In this document: positions 59,101 through 64,000 of the stretch, piece by piece
Layout: the number at the start of each line of letters is the position of its first letter
How positions within the stretch are numbered: position 1 is the stretch's first letter
Origin: Mactromeris polynyma
Lineage: Eukaryota; Mollusca; Bivalvia; Venerida; Mactridae
NCBI GenBank assembly: GCA_032209605.1
Contig: JASFXZ010000008.1
Span: forward strand, 4,526,001-4,590,000
Direction: 5' to 3'
Length of the DNA: 64,000 nucleotides
Notes under the pieces: model-generated
The model's input: the letters and a program-made list of their open reading frames with translations, nothing else
The model's database searches: none
Told to the model about the DNA's origin: nothing
Position numbers and translations under genes: made by a program

Positions 59101-62100
59101 GCTATGAAGACAAAAGTCTTCCAAATGTATCGCTAAGACTACTTAGTAGTTCATGCTTCTAACATTACAATTTTAGCACTTCCTGATTCAACATCTAAAG
59201 GGTGTTAAAAAGTTTGTTCACAAAGTTTGATTTAAATAAAATGAAAATAATGCTGTGTACACTGGTTTTATTTTGCTGAATCTAAGATACTGTTTTTTCA
59301 TGAATATCTGTTTTATTTAGAACTCTCACACAGCAGTTAACTATTGGTCCATAATGACATAGATGGAAAGAGTATTTAGAAAAATATTAAAATTTGTAAA
59401 CAAACTTTTTAACACCCTGTACTCTCCTGTAGTTTACAAGTTCAGATAAGTTTTAGACAAACAATCAACATTATATACATACAAGGATAAGATCAAGGAG
59501 CATATTCTTGTGCATAATACATCTTTGAAATATTGTACTAAACACTTGTCAGTTGAGAAAATACAATAACTATTATGATTCATATTGTTTCTACAAACCT
59601 AAACACAAGAATTTTATCTCCAGCCATTAATGATTGTTGTATTAAGGTAAACAAGATCACCATCTTTCCTCCATTGTCCAACAAACCAGGTACATAATCC
59701 TTCAGTATATCATTAGCCTGAAATATAATACACGATATTGTATAAACACTGCATTACTCTGATTTAAGAACCACACCACAGCAGCTGTTCCTGCCTGAGG
59801 TCATGACCTTGACACAGAATGCACAACGATATTACATACACAACAGCAGCTGTTCCTGCCTGAGGTCATGACCTTGACACAGAATGCACAACAATATTAC
59901 ATACACAACAGCAGCTGTTCCTGCCTGAGGTCACGACCTTGACACAGAATGCACAACGATATTACATACACAACAGCAGCTGTACCTGCCTGAGGTCACG
60001 ACCTTGACATAGAATGCACAACGATATTACATCAAGTACTGATGGCAAACATGGTGATCTTGGAGATTTTAAAGAAGAAGCAATTACAAAATTTTTACAT
60101 GTAACCATTGAGTGGTGATCACTATTTACAGCTAGATATAGTTTGGTATGCGGTTTAGATAAGGTACCCATCAAATGCAATTCCAATTTTGTGTTAGACT
60201 TACAAGAGGTGAGCTTTGAAGAGACTATGAAGTACATAATGATAGACTGAATGTCATTACAATAACTTATAGCATGCCTATAGCACAGAGGGCTAAAACA
60301 TGTAATCATGCCCAATAAAACATTCAACAGACATTTACCCAATCAAAGGTGATGCTAGGCTCGTTTTGTCTACCAACATTTAACGTTGGTCCCTGACCGG
60401 GAAATGCTCCTGGAGGTGGTGGAACGGGGACAGCCCCTTCTGGTACAGATGAGGTAGCTGGTGGCGTTTCCTTCTTTGCTTTACCCCGTCCCTTCTTCTT
60501 TGGTTCTCCTGTTTCAATATCTAAATCATTGTCATCAAGACTTTTCTTCATACATGTATACAAAATGTCAGGATGATTCCAGATCTATAAAATAAAACCA
60601 AATGTGATTTAAAACAATCTCCTTTCAACCATTACAATTACCTGAAACAATCTAAGGACAAAACCAAAATAAATGTTTCAATGTTTCAAAACATCTAACA
60701 GCGGATTTTTGAAAAATTAAGGGGAAGGTATAGAAACTGTTCTTCAACAGACTAAAACCCTGTAAATGCACACATTTGTATTTTAACAAAAACTACATGT
60801 ATATACAAGTCATTCGCTTCAGTAAATGAAATATGTTAAAAAACTGTCATGCTGTTGTTGACATGTCGGTGTTTTACACCATTTTGCAACTGCACTTCAG
60901 CTATGTACTGCATTCAATGAACCCAACCCATTTTCTACGGTTCCCAAGCAGTACCGACCTTTTCTTCTGCCAGCAACTGACACAACTATCCCTCAGGAAT
61001 CAGATTATATAGTCAGAGAGAACACACAACCTACTCTGTTTTGATTTTCATTCAACCTCAATTTTAAGACCATCTCTATAAGAAGACCAGTTTTCAAGGG
61101 TCCCAAGTGTAGTCTTATTATTGAGGTTTTACTGTAGTAATAATGAAATAATCATGTCTATCTAATCTGTAATCTTCATAATTTGATAAAGTAAAGGAAT
61201 AACAGACAGAGTTACTCACCTTACAACAAACCGAGAATGCTTTCAGTGGATTATTGTTCACCCAACCATTAGCTGCTTGATCCGTGACAGACTCCATAAA
61301 CTTCTCATAAAGTTTCTGTTGTATAGGTGACATTCTCACCAGGTAGACATACTCTTCTTTGGGAGGTAGAGCAGCTTGTAGCACAGTGTGTCCTCGTCTA
61401 TAACATTATATCATCATTATATACAAGAACATTATATCAGCAGACATAATGGATGGTTTCGTTAATTAGCACACAGATTTGATCGTTTGTTTCTTATCCA
61501 TAATTTACAAAAATGGCAACTTCTAATCTTTGCATTGCTTTGCATCTGCATACAAAATTCAACACATGACTAGCCGACAAAATAAAGTTTTAATACAATA
61601 AACTGCTTGGGGGATTTTAGTTATCGTCGTCAAGTCTATATCACACCATATTCAAGTCTCATGTATGCTATCAGAAAGTGCAATAATATTTCATCAACCT
61701 ACTGTACAAGGGGATATTTTTGCAAATCAAATTGTTTGTAAATCAGTGATTTCAGACGCTTCATGATGGAGAAATGTTTATGAATCTCCGAAATGAGTAT
61801 TTTTATTGTTTAATGAAGTATATAAAAATAAACATCACTGAAAATGGAAAAAATTATGCTGGCTGACATTTTTTTTTTATTTGAACAATGCAAACTTTTC
61901 AATATCAGAAATTTTTAAACATCAATGAAAACATCTTGTTATAGGTACTGCACTTTCTTACTATAATTAATAACATAAAAAATTGTCAAAGAACACCAAC
62001 CTTTGAACAAACCCTTCTAGAAGACTGTGTAAGACATGGGCACGATATCTCATCAACCTCACATCCTGCGGTGTACTATCCGCACACTGACCATTCATTA

Positions 62101-63142
62101 TAGGACGTTCAAACATGTTACAGAACTCGGTCTTTGTACCCAGGAAGTTTGGACGCACAAAATCAACCATACACCAATATTCAATCAGATTGTTCTGTAG
62201 TGGATATCCAGTTAAAACAATTCTTCGTCTGTAATACAGTAAGTCAAATCAATGTTAAACAGAGAATATTGCACTAAAATTACAGAAATTATTTATCAAA
62301 TTCAAAAAAGAAACCAGAATATTTCATATACACATTTCAGTGGTAGATAATACTTTTTTGCCTGTGATAGCAGAGGCCATCACTGTCAGGCAATGTTGAT
62401 GAAATTACTTGCCATTTCATGAGTGAATCATCAAAATTAACACATGGGTAGTATTACATGTTTCCATTGTCATGCAAGATACATACATGCAATTAGAAGT
62501 TATTGGCTTTATCACTTGTTACAGTAGAAAATATAAACGGAATGACAATTTAAGGTAAATAATAAATAAACTCTCTGGTTCATCTTGCCCACAAATTATC
62601 ACATCTTGCCCACAAATTATCATTGATATCATGTTACCAGAACAGGGTCCTGGGTCTCCCACATTTACAATTTGGGAGTCCCTGATAAATTCTGGGGGTC
62701 CCTAGACTAAAGTTTTAGCTTTTTTCATGAGCCATTGTGGTCATGCATTAGTACATGATTACTGAGATGCTTGCAACGTGCAAGCACTGAGGCGATATTG
62801 GGTGAAAGTAATTAGCACGAAGGCGTTTCAATAAAGAAAAGTGCCAATTCGCCAAAATGGGCTAAATCGTACATTTGCGAGTCCCGTGGATGCACACCTG
62901 CTCACAAATGAGGGTCATTAGCCTGAATTGTGTCAGTGATGCAGAAAACATGCATCTGGGCAATCCCTGCCAGACATCATAACAAAACTCAGGAGCTATA
63001 CTAATGACATAAACTGTGACAACTTACTTTGTTTTTATCTGTTTTAATGACTGAGAGATTCCAGCCTGAGAGTTCTTGATCCTATGTCCTTCATCACATA
63101 CCACTAAATCAGGTCCTGGATTGACCAATGCTTCACTTATAT
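48007..63142 (-). CDS. RAD54L2: RAD54L2/ARIP4-like SNF2 helicase, 3' 14 exons (5' end outside window)
   Basis: Exons (minus strand): 63142-63028, 62228-62001, 61397-61220, 60584-60339, 59717-59599, 58907-58804, 57593-57500, 56200-56063, 53574-53433, 52756-52655, 52151-51973, 51313-51171, 50787-50452, 50171-48007. They total 4289 nt, with all GT/AG borders and phases consistent, giving 1428 complete residues. Helicase motifs in order are II (DEGHRIKN), III (LTGYPLQNN), IV (ILVFSQSL), the block [13 protein letters not shown] ([20 protein letters not shown]) and VI ([11 protein letters not shown]). [10 protein letters not shown] and [11 protein letters not shown] are characteristic of the ARIP4 subfamily. 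By family it is a nuclear ATP-dependent chromatin remodeller that interacts with steroid receptors in vertebrates. The N-terminal region and motifs I/Ia lie beyond 64000. The tail is long, Ser/Gln/Asn-rich and contains a Q9 run. Confidence 0.93.
50452..50787 (-). CDS. RAD54L2: RAD54L2-like exon
   Basis: [20 protein letters not shown], then [20 protein letters not shown] and IFAVRSKP, a beta-rich motif, then Thr/Ser/Gly-rich sequence. Confidence 0.88.
51171..51313 (-). CDS. RAD54L2: RAD54L2-like exon
   Basis: [20 protein letters not shown] and [17 protein letters not shown]; low-complexity Pro/Val-rich tail. The phase agrees with both neighbours. Confidence 0.85.
51410..51520 (-). repeat. Degenerate SINE head
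   Basis: The reverse complement contains GTAGAGGTTTTGGGTTTGAT then TCTC, a B-box-like segment resembling that of the SINE at 35.5 kb. The A box is not clear. Confidence 0.35.
51790..51957 (-). mobile_element. Pogo/mariner-type MITE, copy 2
   Basis: In reverse complement it reads CAGTCGGACCTTGTTTATTC, then AACCTTCTATCCGAATACT, ATATCAGGTCCCGATGTATC, AAATGGGCTATTCGAAAT, and ends GAACGAGGTCCGAATG. This is the same order as the copy at 34139-34321. It lies in an intron of the RAD54L2-like gene. Confidence 0.8.
51973..52151 (-). CDS. RAD54L2: RAD54L2-like exon
   Basis: [20 protein letters not shown], then [20 protein letters not shown] and a Tyr-rich stretch. The first block is conserved in the ARIP4 subfamily. 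Confidence 0.9.
52655..52756 (-). CDS. RAD54L2: RAD54L2-like exon
   Basis: [20 protein letters not shown], then [20 protein letters not shown] acceptor and GCT|GTAAGT donor. Confidence 0.9.
53433..53574 (-). CDS. RAD54L2: RAD54L2-like exon, acceptor bordered by a minisatellite
   Basis: [40 protein letters not shown]. The acceptor ATATTGCAG|GTTGGTTAC is immediately followed upstream by about 33 tandem copies of a 30-bp unit that repeats the splice site. Confidence 0.94.
53565..54551. repeat. 30-bp minisatellite, ~33 copies, derived from a 3' splice site
   Basis: Plus-strand unit CAATATCATACACATATAGT plus AACCAATCTA (variants AACCAACCTG, GCAACC). In the gene's orientation each unit contains ATATTG(C/T)AG|(A/G)TTGGTTAC, the same sequence as the exon acceptor at 53574/53575. 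Frames such as [10 protein letters not shown] are artefacts. Confidence 0.97.
54552..55171. mobile_element. 620-bp hAT-like element with CAGGGCCCAC termini
   Basis: The left end CAGGGCCCACGCTG and right end CAGTGTGGGCCCTG are inverted (13 of 14 match). The flanks repeat ATAAAG (54546-54551 and 55172-55177). The right flank continues GTAACCAAT, a piece of the 30-bp array, so it inserted into the array edge. No transposase frame. The 6-bp duplication is short for hAT (normally 8). Confidence 0.7.
56063..56200 (-). CDS. RAD54L2: RAD54L2-like exon with motifs V and VI
   Basis: [40 protein letters not shown]. The arginine fingers (R-x-x-R-F-G-Q) are intact, so the ATPase is predicted to be active. 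Confidence 0.95.
57500..57593 (-). CDS. RAD54L2: RAD54L2-like exon
   Basis: [20 protein letters not shown], then [10 protein letters not shown]: the highly conserved block before motif V. Confidence 0.93.
57845..58114. repeat. 68-bp tandem repeat, 4 copies
   Basis: Unit starts GTGGCGGTCATATAAGTATT and ends TAATCATTCACTGA. The copies are nearly identical. Intron of the RAD54L2-like gene. Confidence 0.97.
58437..58766. mobile_element. Possible TTAA-flanked MITE
   Basis: TTAA-AGGTAGATAGTCTTA at the left and GAAGACTATCT-TTAA at the right are imperfect inverted ends. Internal blocks (AGTACATCTGTATGAAAGCA) resemble 24.0 and 25.26 kb. The type (piggyBac or Kolobok-like) is a guess. Confidence 0.4.
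58804..58907 (-). CDS. RAD54L2: RAD54L2-like exon
   Basis: [20 protein letters not shown] and [13 protein letters not shown]; joins to RLDGSTS in the next exon. Confidence 0.92.
59599..59717 (-). CDS. RAD54L2: RAD54L2-like exon
   Basis: [20 protein letters not shown], then [12 protein letters not shown]: the start of the C-terminal helicase lobe (motif IV). Confidence 0.93.
59779..60034. repeat. 65-bp tandem repeat, 4 copies, with AGGTCA palindromes
   Basis: Unit CAGCAGCTGTTCCTGCCTGA, GGTCATGACCTTGACACAGA, ATGCACAACGATATTACATA, CACAA. Copies start at 59779, 59844, 59909 and 59974. Each contains AGGTCA(T/C)GACCT. Intron of the RAD54L2-like gene. Confidence 0.95.
60339..60584 (-). CDS. RAD54L2: RAD54L2-like exon with variable insert between lobes
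   Basis: [16 protein letters not shown] is the conserved SNF2 block. It is followed by an acidic then basic ([11 protein letters not shown]) and Pro-rich insert ([12 protein letters not shown]), and by SITFDW. The insert is a likely NLS/linker. Confidence 0.92.
60925..61010. repeat. SINE body fragment
   Basis: AAGCAGTACCGACCTTTTCT, then TCTGCCAGCAACTGACACAA resembles the SINE body at 36.87 and 38.19 kb. The tRNA head is missing. Confidence 0.4.
61066..61138 (-). mobile_element. Single end of a pogo-like element
   Basis: The reverse complement reads TA-CAGTAAAACCTCAATAATA then AGACTACACTTGGGACC, with repeated AAGAC motifs. Style and TA flank are pogo-like; a similar ATAATAAGACCATTTTAAGT occurs at 55038. 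The partner end was not found. Confidence 0.4.
61220..61397 (-). CDS. RAD54L2: RAD54L2-like exon
   Basis: [40 protein letters not shown] and [12 protein letters not shown]: the end of helicase lobe 1 of SNF2 proteins. Confidence 0.93.
62001..62228 (-). CDS. RAD54L2: RAD54L2-like exon with motif III
   Basis: [20 protein letters not shown], then [20 protein letters not shown] and [20 protein letters not shown], ending VQR. The SNF2 core is strongly conserved here. Confidence 0.95.
63028..63142 (-). CDS. RAD54L2: RAD54L2-like exon with helicase motif II
   Basis: [24 protein letters not shown] is the Walker B box of this SNF2 subfamily (DEAH/DEGH). It starts with two bases of a split codon, so an upstream exon exists beyond the window or in 63143-64000; none was recognised there. 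Confidence 0.92.
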
Positions 63143-64000
63143 CTGTAGAGGTATGTACAAGCTATGTTTACTACAGAACTTAACAATAATTCAGTAATCA
63201 ATAAATCCCATTTACAATATCTTCAGGAGGTAACTGTATAATTAATTACAATAACAGCTAACTTATAAAATATGATATACAGAATATAAAGAATGTTTAA
63301 TACAAAAAGTCCTAAAAATGTGTCACAAGCCACATGAGAAGCATAAAAGTTGCCGTTTTTACTTGACCAATAACGTCCGAATAAAATACAAAACATCTGA
63401 ACATAACTAAAATACACTGTGACCAAACTTACTATGTTTAGGGAGTAGTCATATGGTAATCATCAAAAGGAATCATAGAGATTACTTAATTAATTCTTCC
63501 TAGCCATCATGCTTAATCGTCAATCATGCATTTTTCTGGTTAATCATATAGGGAGAATGGTTGCCTTTCCTAATCTCGTGGGTTTTCCTTAAGTCGTGGG
63601 CAAGTAAATACGTACATTTCTCAGGTTAGAAGGATTGGATCATCAAACGTTCTATCCGGTCATTTGTATAGAAGTGTCGCATTAATGATTTAGCAACAAA
63701 ATGCGTTTGAAACTTTATATATCAGCCAATAATTGAAATAATCTATGTTTATGCTTGTTTTTTTCCTAAACAGTCGTAATTGCCATAGTAACCTTCTTAT
63801 TTAAGCTGCTTTTCCTTGTTTGTTTACATTTTTCGTACCGGCGATGACGACTTATTGTTTTCGTAGCTTTGCGCCTACGCGACTTTGGTTTAATTATGTC
63901 TCACCAAACTATCGTTTATTAGAATAGAGAATAAAATATTTCATATCGCCAAACGTCCTGGCATGTGAATATATTAAAATGGAAAACATTTTATTACCAT
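63143..64000 (-). other. Intron of the RAD54L2-like gene at window edge
   Basis: The sequence following the acceptor at 63143-63148 (CTACAG in gene orientation). No further exon was recognised up to the window end. Confidence 0.6.

Noticed and set aside
62640..62960. Repeated GGGAGTCCC/GGGGGTCCC motifs suggesting another DNA transposon in the first visible intron
   Set aside because: I could not find paired termini or a target duplication, so it is not called.

Overview
The window looks like nuclear DNA of an invertebrate animal, most probably a mollusc and perhaps a bivalve. The reasons are: it is AT-rich; small exons are separated by long introns with GT/AG borders; there are several families of non-LTR retrotransposons, tRNA-headed SINEs, pogo/Mutator/hAT-like DNA elements and many minisatellites; and ACATGTACATGT-type strings recur. 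No bacterial-type operon, rRNA, CRISPR array or convincing functional tRNA gene was seen.

Layout. From 1 to about 26 kb the window is mostly a graveyard of transposable elements. It starts with a 5'-truncated LINE on the minus strand (1-2060). A pogo/Tigger-like DNA element with TA-flanked terminal repeats follows (2882-10656), with a nearly complete two-ORF LINE nested inside it (ORF1 3425-5134, ORF2 5135-8640). Next come a decayed antisense LINE (11.5-13.8 kb), a small Mutator-like element with a perfect 10-bp target duplication (14303-14872), scattered repeats, a relic copy of a TIR-domain exon (21.3-21.8 kb), and another decayed LINE whose reverse-transcriptase active site was split by a fold-back insertion (22.1-23.6 kb). 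A tandem segmental duplication (23.5-25.85 kb) closes this part.

From 26.5 to 41 kb lies a minus-strand gene that I could assemble exon by exon: 10 coding exons, 2301 nt, 766 residues, with every splice phase matching. Its product has an N-terminal MGSGC acylation motif, an acidic region, ARM-like helical repeats, a TIR domain with a candidate catalytic glutamate, and a C-terminal SAM-like domain. It is reminiscent of SARM1 but has a different domain order. Its introns hold five unrelated minisatellites (27, 38, 50, 16 and about 54 bp units), a CAT-rich microsatellite and several SINEs.

From 48 kb to the right edge lies a second minus-strand gene, the 3' part of a RAD54L2/ARIP4-like SNF2 chromatin-remodelling helicase: 14 exons, 4289 coding nt, 1428 visible residues, starting just before helicase motif II (DEGH). 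The 5' exons lie beyond base 64000. A 30-bp minisatellite in one intron appears to have grown out of the 3' splice site itself. The two genes are in the same orientation, with about 7 kb between the RAD54L2-like stop codon and the putative 5' end of the TIR gene.

The long open frames at 29.5-32.0, 32.7-33.7, 36.9-37.4 and 53.4-54.6 kb are minisatellite artefacts, not genes.
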